Of a stretch of DNA of 29,238 bases, positions 9,764 through 20,146 are shown in pieces. The number at the start of each line of letters is the position of its first letter. Within the stretch, counting starts at the first letter, position 1. Made by a program: the position numbers and the translations under genes. Where the stretch lies: NCBI RefSeq assembly GCF_000344685.1, contig NW_006920416.1, positions 931,506 to 960,743 of the forward strand, in the 5' to 3' direction. The DNA is from Gloeophyllum trabeum ATCC 11539. Taxonomy: Eukaryota; Basidiomycota; Agaricomycetes; Gloeophyllales; Gloeophyllaceae. The notes under the pieces are model-generated. The model did not search any database and had not been told where the DNA came from. It saw nothing but the letters and a program-made list of their open reading frames with translations.

Positions 9764-12700
9764 ATGCCTATGAACGCGCTGACTGGCAAGGCCGGGCTCA
9801 AGCTGGGACCGCTTGTCCTCGAGACACTTGTGAAGCACTACTTCGAGGGACTCGCGAAGGATAAGGAGGGGTCGGCCGTCGTGAACTTGAGGAAGGATGA
9901 ACTGTTGTACGATCAGGCGTTTAACATTGTAAAGGTGCGGCATAGTTGGAGATCAAGGGCTTGGTGCGCGTCTGATGAGAGTGGTAGGACTTTCTTGATG
10001 CAGCATCCAAGTGAGTGGGAAAGGAGGCTGGACGGGGCATTCGCTGACACGGCCCAGGCACACTGTAGAAGAACTCCAAAGCTTCTCGAACACCCGTACG
10101 CCGTCGCCTCCATGGGTGCGAGTGGTCAGATTGCTCGTGCCCATGTCCTGCTGCGAAGAGGCAGCGACGCAGCTTATCAAAGCCTTGGGCGGAGAGGAGG
10201 TCGCGAAGCGCGTCGTTGGCGGTACGAAATGGTGGCAGGTGCGGGGCGTGAAAGGGTGCGCACGAGCTGCACTGTTTGAACGAATAGCGCTCATGAGCAT
10301 GATACTCGTGCAGCGTGAATTGCGAATGGATCGTGGCAAAGAAGGATTGGCAGGAGGCCAAGAAGCGATATAAGGCGCGGGAGAAGGTTCGGCAGGAGAA
10401 ATCTAATGGGAGCCCGAAGGAGAACGGAAATGAGGTACCTCCGGAGGGTGTGGACGATCCTGAAGATGACAACGCTTATGATGCGGAGATGGACGCAATG
10501 CGTTGTATCCTTTGGTTTCATGGAGGTTCGTCCATATGTTCCGAGCATCCTCAAATGTTTTGATTGATATGTCCTGTGCCGACAGGCGGGTACTACTTTG
10601 GCAGTGTGGACCAAGAAAGGTATGAAGCCTTGCGCACGCAAGGTTGCTGAGCTTATGCTCCAGTATAGGTACAGTATACAGCGCTACGCTCGGAAGATCA
10701 ACGGGCGTGTCTTCGGTACGTTGTATCGTCGCGGTTGCACGATTTGTCTGATTTAATCTGTACAGCCGTGAATTACCGTCTGGCCCCGCAGTACCCTTTT
10801 CCTTGCGCATTGCAAGATGCCCTGGCAGCGTGTAAGTAGTCATCCAGTGGACGACTCTTGCCAAGCCATACTTACGCGATGTAGACCTTTACTTGATCCA
10901 GCCACCGGAAGGCGCAGCCCATTTACCCGTATTACCCGCGCACATCGTTGTGGGAGGTGACTCTGCTGGTGGGGGTTTGACCCTTGCTCTGCTCCAAGTA
11001 ATCCGCGATTCTGGGCTTCCAATGCCTGCTGGAGGCGTGCTTGTCTCACCGTGGTGCGATATGACACACTCGTTCCCTAGTATCCACACAAACACAGATA
11101 CGGTATGTAGCTTCTCCCACAATATCTCACCATGAATGTGCTGAAAGGATCTTCCTTGGTAGGACGTGATGCCGAAATACGGATTATCCTTTCACAAGCC
11201 CAGCACGCTATGGCCACCCCCGCCCGAAGACGTCACAAATCGCGTACATGAAACTCTCCGTTCGCGAATTCGTTCCGTCGTCCGACTCGACACCAATGGG
11301 AATGTTCGGGGTAATCACAGCGGGGACGTCGCTGACCCGAATCGCATGCAGACCAGCTCGCAAATGTCCCATGCGACCGGTTCTGGTGCAACGCAAGCGT
11401 CCCAAAAGCCGTCTACTTACAACGTGCAAGATAGCTCTGGCAAGCCTGTCAACGTCGGCTCGACAACTTCATTGCCGGCCCCCGGTGCAGCAGAGGGCCA
11501 GACCATCAGAATTAAGACTGAATCAGGGGAGACCCTTACCATCGAACATCAAGTGCATTTGTACACCACAAATAATCTATTACCACACCCATTGGTTAGG
11601 TGAGTAAAGTGGTCATTAGACGTGTAGAGCACCTTATCAAACCCTGCTATAGTCCAATATTAGGCTATCTCGGCGGTCTTCCGCCTCTATTCATTGTAGC
11701 AAGTGACAAAGAAGTCTTGCGAGACGAAATAATATATGCGTAAGTACATTCATCCTCTGCCTTTACACCTGATTCACGGTCCTGTAAGTGCGCACAAGGC
11801 GGCCAAGCCAGATAAATACCCTGTCAAGGAAGAGACTAGACGTCTATACCCTGCCTTGGAGGACATCGAAAGCTGCTACGGTCCTACTAACGTACATTTG
11901 CAAGTCTATGATGGTAGAGCACCAGATTCCTGTCAGGCTTCGCGACTCTGACCAGCCCTCTAGATGCCGCTCATGTCCTTCCTACGTTGTTCGCATTCAC
12001 GACCCCCGCGAAGTACTGCTACCGAGCGATTGCGACGTTCTGCAAGTATGCCACTGGCATCCTGGCAGATATGCCTGGATCTCCCGAGCCCGTCACCCCA
12101 ATGACCTTCGCATCTCAGCAAGACTCGCCGCCGTTGATGGAGGCTGCAGAGTCGGGCGAATCCTACAAGCTGACCAGGACCACCTCTCCCCAGCCGATAC
12201 CTAACAGCCCTCGACCTCGGATTCACCGTCCCCATACCTCGCATGGGTCGCTATCAGTCAAGATTGCTCGCGCAACCAGCGTGATGCGAAAGAGACCTAC
12301 GCTCGGGGCGCAGCATATTAACGAAGATGGGAGCCTGGTGGATGTCCCCAAGTCCGCACCGCCCGATGACAGAAAGCATAACGGATCCGCTGATGTTGCA
12401 GGCCCGCGCTTCTGGGACAGGACAGCGTCGGATCGCAGTATGAGGACCGCCAACGTCAGGACCGCAGGTGATCCGTCAGTATATCTGGATTCTACTGTAA
12501 GCTGTCTGATACTCCCTCGCAAGTACGTATCCATGACTTCAACTCATTTAGCTCTCGTGGGAGAACAATATGATTCGCGAGCGTGTCTCAACGCAAGGTG
12601 TGATCCGACCTCTAGAGCCGGAGCAAGACCTTCCGGCATTACAGGTACCCCTTGAAGTCATTGGTAACATCAACGAGCTCGCTGCTCGCAGGTACCTTGA

Positions 12701-13268
12701 CGGCTGGCGCTATTTCGACGAGAAGTTCGGTCATACGAAGAAGACTATTGCCAAGCACCGGCGGCGCAACCTTGAACGGGCGAAGAAAGATACTCTCAGG
12801 AATCTCACACAAATCCAGATGTACTTCGGCCAAGAGGAGGAGGACCTAGAGGTCAATGGGAAGTCCGGGAGATCACCGAGTAAACACAAGAGCAAGAGTG
12901 TAGAGAGGAAGGGTATCAAAGAAGGTCTCATGGCTGCATCCGGGAGCTGGAGCTGGGCGTGGGCTCTGGACGGAGACGAGCATCCGCCGCCAAGTAGTAT
13001 TGTGTCGAGGAGGGACACGGAGGAGGCAAGACAGTTAGCCAAGATTGCAGATCAGAGCGTGCTGCCCGAGGAGAGGTCGATGAGCGGGAACAATCTGTGG
13101 ACAGTCATTGTCAACTTCCTAACTGTCACGCCGGATAGAGACACAGGGAAGGGCAAGGAGAAGGCTGAAGATGAGGGTGAAGAGAGGGGACGGTCCAGGT
13201 CCAGGTCTGCGTGGTCGAAGTTCCGAATCGCTTGGAGTGTCGGGCATAGACCGTCAGGGTCTGGCTAG
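9764..13268 (+). CDS. Large alpha/beta hydrolase (fold-3, hormone-sensitive-lipase-like esterase)
   Basis: Thirteen exons give 955 residues: 9764-9934, 9988-10010, 10058-10255, 10314-10525, 10586-10619, 10669-10715, 10766-10831, 10885-11102, 11163-11599, 11653-11739, 11789-11913, 11964-12496 and 12552-13268. The oxyanion motif HGGG is at 200-203, the nucleophile Ser277 is in GGDSAGG, Asp487 is in VASDKEVLRDE and His543 is in DDAAHVLP, so a full catalytic triad is present. The family hydrolyses carboxyl esters, often of lipids, but the substrate here is unknown. About 100 residues of low-complexity Ser/Thr/Gly-rich sequence are inserted between the nucleophile and the Asp. After the fold comes a tail of about 400 residues: Ser/Pro-rich, then a basic helical part (FDEKFGHTKKTIAKHRRR), then Lys/Glu- and Arg/Ser-rich sequence. 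The tail suggests regulation or membrane/protein association. Exon 2 is only 23 nt. Each exon joins in frame. Confidence 0.9.
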
Positions 13269-13679
13269 TCGTTCTCTCTATCACCTTGAATGACTTTGCG
13301 AGACTTGATGACTGTCCTCCCAGAATTATGGGTCCGCTGTCCTGGAGCACTCCGTTTTTCTCTCGTCTCCCAAACAGTGTTGTAGTGTTATATCTGCTAC
13401 TGGAGCTTCCCTTTCACAGCGAAAATACCCACCGGTTGGTCGATAACGCCATACGTACACATACAGGCGGACACATTCCCGTGGAACCCATATACAAGTT
13501 ACGCCAATCCATGCGATGCAGCAAAAAATACAAGAAGAACAAGAAAACCCTGTTATTCGGCCATCTACAAGCTGCGTGTCTTGCTCTTCTCACCGTCAAC
13601 CGTACCTACGAAGGAGCACTGGAAGTGAGGGGCCTCCGGGCACGGGCTCCTGGACAACGGCTCAACAAACTCACAACAG
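13269..13679. other. Convergent intergenic region
   Basis: About 410 bases between the 3' ends of the hydrolase and the coiled-coil gene. It should contain both 3' untranslated regions. No further gene is recognised. Confidence 0.5.
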
Positions 13680-14749
13680 TCATGCTTGGTTTCTCCTCAC
13701 CATCTGATATTGGACCCCGATGTACCTCAGAAATTCATTCATGTTGGTGTCTCTTGCATGGGGCGCCGTGGCCACGGGGAGCCCGTATTCTACGCACAAG
13801 TTCTGGATGGCTGCATCTGAATGGAGGTATGTCTGCTAAACAAGGTAAAGGCTATGAGTGTGGAGGACGCACCATCCAGCGCGAAGAGAGCAGACAGGCT
13901 CTTCGGGAAGCTCGGGCAGGCCTGATCCTCGTTCGGCTTGAATAGGGGGGTCAGTGCGGCGCGCGGCTGGTCGAGTCGGAGGAGGCAGTTGGCGCGTCGA
14001 CTCTCTCTGGTTTACAGGATATGTCAGGGCGTCGAGCTCTAAGCATCCGGTGTCGATACACCTACGCATTGTGCAGTTCCCGTTGAGCAAGTACGATTTG
14101 CTCCATGATGTGGTCGAGCTTATTTTGCAATTCCATTGACGTATGCTGTTCCAGACTCTTGCTTACTTCTTCTGCTAATTTCGCTTCTATGATATCGTTC
14201 ATCTCCCTTTCGACTGCGTCCAAGTGAATATGCTATATTGCTGTCCGACGGAGTTCAGGCCTCACTTTCTTCCTTGAGCTCCTCCGTCACAGAGGCCCTT
14301 AGCCCCTCGGGATCTTCCAAGAGCGCTGTGGATCGCTGATTAGTGGCATGCTTGAACGCTGAATGATATGACGATGCAGTACCTTTGATCGCCTCGATGG
14401 CCTTCTCGTTTTCTTCGTCTTCCTGCTTGATATCCTTGCGAAACCTATATCAGCGGTTAAGGGATAGTTGTTATGGGTCCAAGTCATGTAGCCACTTCTC
14501 CAGTGCTTTCGCCACATTTCCTTCGGTACTTTGGCGTTTCTCGAGATCGTCCTGGTATTTCTATTACGATAACATAGGAACCTCGCTCCTGCGTCCCGCA
14601 CGACAGATTCGGTAACGCACTTGGATTTTCCCGATCTCGTCCTTGATCTGCTTGACGGATGCTTGCACCCTACTCGCCTCCGGAGGGACGACCGGGGAAT
14701 AGTCAATTGCTCTCGCGTTGCCGTTGCGCGTGTTAGTAGGAGAATTCAT
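13680..14749 (-). CDS. Uncharacterised coiled-coil protein
   Basis: Seven exons (14749-14621, 14560-14496, 14444-14383, 14325-14266, 14213-14066, 14006-13873, 13816-13680) with introns of 51-60 nt give 244 residues in one frame. After an N-terminal segment rich in Asn, Ser and Pro (residues 1-30) comes a long charged, heptad-like region (about 30-160: SVKQIKDEIGKIQ, LEKRQSTEGNVAKALEK, IEAKLAEEVSKSLEQ), predicted to form a coiled coil. The C-terminal part (SLSALFALD, then DAAIQNLCVEYGLPV and MNEFLRYIGVQYQMV) resembles a small globular domain that I believe recurs in basidiomycete proteins of unknown function; that is recollection, not a search. An unusual point is a donor-like GTGAGG right after YQM, so a further 3' exon is possible. 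It may be a structural or kinetochore-type component, but that is not shown. Confidence 0.75.
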
Positions 14750-14943
14750 CGTTAGACAGTTCGTTGCAGGGCTTGGGCTCGACACCACAACGAAATGTAC
14801 AGCGATGCTGCTACAGCAGCTGGTGCGAGCGGATGAAGGGAGGTGGCGGAGATAGGGCAATCGATGAGATTTGGACCTACATATGCATATGCATGCTCCC
14901 ACAACGTGTACGAGCTGTACTTGGATTCCGGAAGGCCCTTTAG

Positions 14944-14952
14944 CATATATAG
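14944..14952 (-). promoter_or_regulatory. TATA box for the coiled-coil gene
   Basis: The minus strand reads CCTATATATGC about 195 bases upstream of the start codon at 14749. Another in-frame ATG at 14902 lies too close to this box to be the likely start. Confidence 0.4.
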
Positions 14953-15941
14953 GCGCCGGATATGGTAAATATAGAAGTGTCTGCTACAAATCCAAATACA
15001 CTTCAGGTCCTCCGCTGCAGGGAAAGAGCAGAACATTTCGAGTCGACATACCCCATGGGCAGCCTCGACCATAACGAGAGCGTTGTCCGCAACCATTTGC
15101 ACTGCCACATCTGCCACCTCTATACCGTGACACTGCCGTGCACCCGCTGAAACCCGATGCTAGATTCATCGAATGAAAGCAAGCATCTGAACGTCCGAAT
15201 TTATTGATTTCAATGTTGATTGCTTTACACTTGACCGTCGGCGTACTCAGTAAACAAAGTCTTTCACTGTAAACACCGAGAAACTTGAATGGGCTGATGT
15301 GAATTAGTGCCAGTGCCAGTGAGTATGGTTTGATCGCTCTTTCTGTCATCATTCATCTTGATAGAACGATCTCATTCTCTCCACAGACAGAGACAGACAA
15401 TAAACAACCCATGGCTCCTATCCGGACAAAGTACTGCTAATAGGGCCTACTAGGAGGTGGCGGGCGCATTGCCTCGTAGACTATGCACTGCGCTGGTACG
15501 CTTGGACCGTGTGGCTCACAGCCCCTTATGTTCACCGCGCTTGACAGGTGACATGCCTATGGTGCCTCACTACGGTTTTCTCGCAACAACGCTTGACCCT
15601 GCAGATTCGAAACACGGTCCATGCACGATTTCACCGATCCAAGATGGATGCGTGTTGATCCAAGCGCATTGTACAGGTGGCTACGCCCCGAGGTCTTTAA
15701 GAGCTATGATCTAGGAAGCCTTGGGTGCTGCTCCCTCACCTGCTGCTTGCGAGGCCCTGATCGATATTCTTTTGTATTTCCCCTGGAACGTCGAAATTTC
15801 TACCACAGCCGACTCTGAACCGATCGTGTTCTCGGTGAGAGACCATTACCCAAATATTCCATCCTCTGTGTATCCAATCCATCTGAACCTACAGTTCAAT
15901 ACATACTTATGCCATTCTCATCTCCTTCGATCATCAGCGAA
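14953..15941. other. Intergenic region with possible relic exon
   Basis: About 1 kb between divergent genes. Short frames occur on both strands without recognisable domains, except for the possible relic near 15621-15835 listed separately. Confidence 0.4.
15621..15835 (+). pseudogene. Possible relic exon(s) of an unknown gene
   Basis: Two overlapping plus-strand frames each look protein-like: one reads MRVDPSALYRWLRPEVFKSYDLGSLG, and a second, in another frame from about 15715, reads AAPSPAACEALIDILLYFPW and ends IVFS just before a GTGAGA donor-like site. A one- or two-base shift near 15715 would join them. I do not recognise the family. It may be a decayed gene, an unrecognised upstream exon of paralog B, or chance. 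Confidence 0.2.
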
Positions 15942-17172
15942 ATGGCGCTCCCTTCTCTCGACCTCCGCGACCGAAACGATATTTTTCAGCTCCACGGATC
16001 CCATGAATACGCTAGGAATCATCAGGCCTTGAAGTCCTTGTCTTTCCTTGTACTTGCGCACCACCTGGAATATTTACCCCACGTCGGAGAGTTCCTACGG
16101 GGCATACGAGGAGTGGACACCTTAGAGGCCCGTTTTCACTTGGACCATGATCTATTGACGTCCGGGGCTACCACGTCCAGCATTGTTCTGAGCTTGGCTG
16201 CACTCCTGTCCTCATTCGCGCAAAGTTCTTGCAGTAGTCTTGTTCTCAAGGAGGAGTTTCTACCTCATTGGCTACCTCGCTCCATGGGCTCCCGCGAATT
16301 TCAGGTGCGGCAGGCATTGTCCCCTGTCAACACCTTGAGGAATCTCTGGATAGGCCTTCCGATATTATTCACTCACCCTTTTCGTCAGTGGATCATGGAC
16401 TCCATGAACAGCAGCCCTATGGAAACTCTGGCGATTGACTCGGTTGGGCTAGAGAGTCGGTCGTGGACAGAGGTTTCTGCTGGGCTCCGCCTCCCGCACC
16501 TCACCAAACTGGTCCTTTCCGTACCCGAATTCGACTTCAGGGATCTCCTCGCTTTCTTGTCTAGGCAATCTGCACTCGAGGACCTAACTCTACTTGATAG
16601 TCCAGCGAACCTGGGCGGCAACGTGTCTGGTCTCGCTCTCCCTAAGCTCCGGACCCTAACTTGCCCCCCGAGAACGCTTGTCGCTATCCTGGCAAGTTCC
16701 ATAGCGGTCCCAAAATCATGCGCAATAGCTATCCGCCCGGAAGAGAGGCAGAATACTATCTGTCTCAGAGACTGGACGTACGCGCTTCGTGCCATTGGGA
16801 CGCGGCAGTTCGCCAATGATATTAGCATCGCCCTGATCTTGGGGACGGCTGACTGCGCCTTCCCGGCGCAAGGACAGGCGTGTGCTGTCGGAGCGCTCGA
16901 ACAAGTCGAGGACATCATTATTGACGTACGACACAGCGAACATCTCCAGCACAATGTTCCGGTGAGTACCTCAGAGCTGTCGCATATTTGTGCAGCCGTC
17001 TTATTGATGTCATGTACCTCAGGATTATCTCCGGACGTGGCTTTCATCCTCGACATTACCAAATTGTGGGCTTGTCATAATTCAGTCGCAGCGCAAGAGA
17101 AGGCCCAGTAGATTGTACCATTACATCATGGATAAATTTCCATCGCCTGACGTGGATGTGATGGAAGAGTAG
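15942..17172 (+). CDS. Paralog B of the LRR-like family
   Basis: Exons 15942-16961 and 17023-17172, with a 61-nt phase-0 intron (16962-17022, GTGAGT to TCAG), give 389 residues. An upstream in-frame ATG at 15909 would add 11 residues. I prefer 15942 because the resulting ALPSLDL start matches ALPTLQL in paralog C. Shared landmarks with C include a VGEFLRGIRGVDTLEARF-like block, LSSFAQSSCSSLVLKE, LTLLDSPA, a Cys-Pro-Pro-Arg motif and ALRAIGTRQF. Exon 1 ends in HNVP, as in paralog A, and the last exon begins DYLRTWLS. The repeated Leu-rich strand/helix units suggest a solenoid-like fold. No F-box, membrane segment or catalytic motif is visible, and function is unknown. It is closer to C than to A by eye. 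Confidence 0.8.
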
Positions 17173-17492
17173 GAGCATACATAGCGGACCCTGTGAAGGA
17201 AGCTCAGCTGTATGATCGCCCGAGCACTCCTTGTCCAAGTATATTTCAAGTTTCATTTCGTGACTAGTGCGAATTTCCGTGGACAGGTATAGTTACTATA
17301 TGTAACGGTGATAGGGATGCATAGACAGCTTCAACTTGAGTTGATCGAAACTGGACGTCTCTTCCCTCAAGAGTCGGAATCGACGCGACGAACGCGTCTG
17401 AGGCTAGAACACGTGACATTCAGCGCCACAATTTGCCGTCGGCTTTCGCGCTTCTGACCTCCTCCTGCAGGTCATGACGCCACCGCTTGCTT
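17173..17492. other. Intergenic region before the transferase pair
   Basis: About 320 bases, the promoter side of the first transferase. It contains a small perfect inverted repeat, GTTAC-TATAT-GTAAC (17292-17306). No gene is seen. Confidence 0.45.
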
Positions 17493-17582
17493 ATGAATGC
17501 GCTATGCCAATGGAGAACGAGGATCATAACAAGCTCTGCCAGAACACCTTTACGAGTTAGATCAGCGACCACCACAGCAGCG

Positions 17583-18526
17583 ATGGGAGTTCCTGATGAG
17601 AAGATTCACCCGCATGCAACGGGGGCAGCTGCGAAGACCGTAGCTCAGCATGAGCAGCCACAAGATCTGGTGTTCTATGCTGGATGGGTCAGTCGTACCA
17701 GCACTGTCGAAGGTCTTGCAATCACTTACGCTCACAGGGTTTCGTTGTTACAGTTCTGTCCTTTCGTACAGCGTAGCTGGGTCGTCCTCGAAGAGAAAGG
17801 CATCCCTTACCAGTATAAAGAGGTCAACCCGTATAAGAAAGAGAAACACTTTTTGGGTATGAAACCGGCTCCCACTCGTCGTAGGCGTGACACTTATTCT
17901 TCATTAGACATCAATCCGAAAGGGTTGGTACCGGCCATTGAATATAAGGGGAAAGCGCTGTATGAGTCGCTGATTATCTGCGAATTTCTCGAGGAGGCAT
18001 ACCCAGACCACACTCCACATCTCCTCCCTTCTGATCCATTCGAACGCGCCATCGTGCGTCTCCAATTGGATCATGTAAGCAAGGCCATCCTTCCCGCCTT
18101 CTTCAGGACCCTGCAGGCGCAGGAGAAGGATAAGCAGGAAGCGGGTCTGCAAGAACTGTATAGCGGCCTGAGGCAGCTTGCGCAGAAGGTCAAGGGACCG
18201 TACTTCCTCGGCGAGCAGTTCAGCCTGGTCGACGTCGCTATCGCACCGTGGGCTGTGAGGGACTACATACTTGCGGAGCACAGAGGGTACAAGAGAGAGG
18301 ACGTCGGAAACGGGTGGAAAGAATGGGCCGAGAAACTCGAGAGTCGTGACAGCCTCGTCAAGACCTCTAGCGTGGGTGCTCTGTATTTTGGCGGATTGTC
18401 AAGATAACTAAGGATCAAGCCATTCAGGACAAGCAACATTACGAGGAGATCTATGGCCGCTACCTTCGCGACGAAGCTCAGAGCGAAGCCGCGAAGGCTA
18501 CCAGAGCCGGCAGAGTTATCCCGTAA
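17583..18526 (+). CDS. Omega-like glutathione S-transferase, copy 1
   Basis: Exons 17583-17687, 17754-17856, 17908-18371 and 18428-18526 give 256 residues. An in-frame ATG at 17493 would add a 30-residue Arg-rich, acid-free leader (MNALCQWRTRIITSSAR...) that looks like a mitochondrial presequence, so two isoforms are possible. The thioredoxin-like N-terminal domain has FCPFVQRSW with Cys37 as the expected catalytic residue, as in omega-class enzymes, which act as thiol transferases or glutathione-dependent reductases rather than classical conjugases. INPKGLVPAIEY carries the cis-Pro region, and YESLIICEFLEEAYP carries the Glu-Ser glutathione contact. The C-terminal helical domain includes GPYFLGEQFSLVDVAIAPW. 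It is in tandem with a close copy 296 bases downstream. Introns 1 and 2 are multiples of three and stop-free, so retention would keep the frame. Confidence 0.92.
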
Positions 18527-18822
18527 CCGAGGTGGCGTCCTGCGACTGCATTCAATGTATATCAGTACTTGTATGGGTAAGATTAAAGGATGTATTTTTA
18601 TCTGTAACACGAATATCCCCGCCCCTGTCGTCCAGCAAAGCAGAAATATGAAAGGGATGAACACTGTCGTCGCTTGCTGTCTGTGCATCATGGGAATTCT
18701 TACTTGATCATCCTATCATCGAACTGCTTACAGTCACATCTTTCGCGGGCAGCTCTTCTCCGAGCCTACCTCTATCTCTCCGCACCACGATACTCACCGC
18801 TCAGACTCAGTTTAGTGAGGAC

Positions 18823-19757
18823 ATGGGTGTTCCAGACGCGCAGATCTACCCACAGGCGACGGGGCCTGCAGCGGCGACCTCCGCCAAACATCAAGTCACC
18901 CAGGATCTCGTCTTTTGGACGGGGTGGGTAAGCACGCTCAACCGGTCTCAGCTATTATTAGCCTCACATTGCCGCAGTTCTGCCCTGCATCCCAGAGGGT
19001 ATGGATTGCGCTGGAAGAAAAGGGAATTCCGTACCAATACAAAGAGGTGAATCCGTACAAGAAAGAGGAGGCGTTCCTGCGTGCGTGCCGTTCTCGAAAC
19101 TAAATGACAGTAGTGCTAAGGCAAGCCCTGAATCAGGAATCAATCCCAAGGGGCAAACGCCCACGATCGAGTACAAGGGCCGACCACTGGTCGAGTCCCT
19201 CATCATCCTGGAATTCTTAGAGGACGCATACCCGGATTACATGCCGCGCCTCCTCCCGGCGGAGGCCTACGAGCGCGCGCGCGTCCGGCTCGCCCTAGAT
19301 CTCGTGAGCAAGACCGTGCTGCCGGCGTGGTTCCGGCTCGTACAGACGCAGGACGCGCGGAAACAAACGGAGGCGTTGCACGATTATTACGCGGCGCTGA
19401 GCACCCTGGCGGAGCAGGTGAAGGGGCCTTACTTTCTAGGGGAGGAATTCTCGCTGGTGGATGTGGCGATTGCGCCGTGGGTGGTGAGGGATTATATTAT
19501 CGAGGAGCATAGAGGGTATAAACGGGACGAGGTGGGATTTGGGTGGAAGAAGTATGCGGAGGCGGTGGAGGCACCGGAGAGCGTTATGAGGACGTGCAGT
19601 GTAATTGCGGTGCTTCTTTTCATACGGGTCAGAGTGTTACTCACTTCCGCTGTCACAGAACAAGGAACATTATGAGGAAATATATGGCAGGTACCTACGC
19701 GACGAGTCTCAGAGCGAGACCGCAAAGGCCACGAGAGCGGGTAAAGCTATCATCTAG
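18823..19757 (+). CDS. Omega-like glutathione S-transferase, copy 2
   Basis: Exons 18823-18927, 18978-19080, 19137-19600 and 19659-19757 give 256 residues. Exon lengths (105, 103, 464, 99) are identical to those of copy 1, so the pair arose by tandem duplication. The catalytic segment is FCPASQRVW, with Cys37 kept and Pro-Phe replaced by Pro-Ala. The glutathione-binding VESLIILEFLEDAYP and the GPYFLGEEFSLVDVAIAPW segment are conserved. The C-terminal tail HYEEIYGRYLRDESQSETAKATRAG closely matches copy 1. No upstream presequence-like extension is available in frame, so this copy is probably cytosolic. Introns of 50, 56 and 58 nt would disrupt the frame if retained. Substrate preference may have diverged, and the exact role is not known. 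Confidence 0.93.
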
Positions 19758-20146
19758 TCCCCATAAATGGATGTATTCCATTTTTTCTAGGGGCTACACA
19801 CGAGATCTATCTAATTCCTTGTAAAAATACAAACGCTAAAAGACGCGAGGCTACTTCACGTTTCTCTTCACTTCAAATAACCCATGGTAGGTATCCTATA
19901 TAGAAGAGAAACAACTAGTGCTACTAGGAGTCCGTGGTTATATATCCTAACCATGTCCACCGTCTATGCACTACGTAGAAGAGTAAGGTTACCAGTCATC
20001 CGAGAAAATATAAGAAAGCAATAACGATAGCGAGAGCAAGCAGAGAGCGGTGTGAACGAGAAAAGGCAAGACGAGACGGCACGAGACGAGAGCAGGGATA
20101 CATAGATAGCATGGGGTCGATACAGGCAGGTGGCGGGACAACACGG
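19758..20146. other. Convergent intergenic region
   Basis: About 390 bases between the 3' ends of transferase copy 2 and the Ser/Thr-rich gene. It contains purine-rich GAGACGAGA-type repeats near 20030-20100 (for example AGACGAGACGGCACGAGACGAGAG), probably in the 3' flank. No gene is seen. Confidence 0.45.

Noticed and set aside
9921..10472. Minus-strand 183-codon frame
   Set aside because: It lies antisense to hydrolase exons that carry a complete catalytic motif series.
14212..14270. Apparent frameshift in the coiled-coil gene
   Set aside because: It arises only if the first AG is taken as acceptor. Using the acceptor before 14213 gives a normal 52-nt intron and keeps the frame.
16385..17062. 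Minus-strand 225-codon frame
   Set aside because: It is antisense to paralog B, whose frame and intron are supported by two paralogs.
17292..17306. GTTAC-TATAT-GTAAC inverted repeat
   Set aside because: Five-base arms are expected by chance in this length, and its position far from the start gives no clear role.
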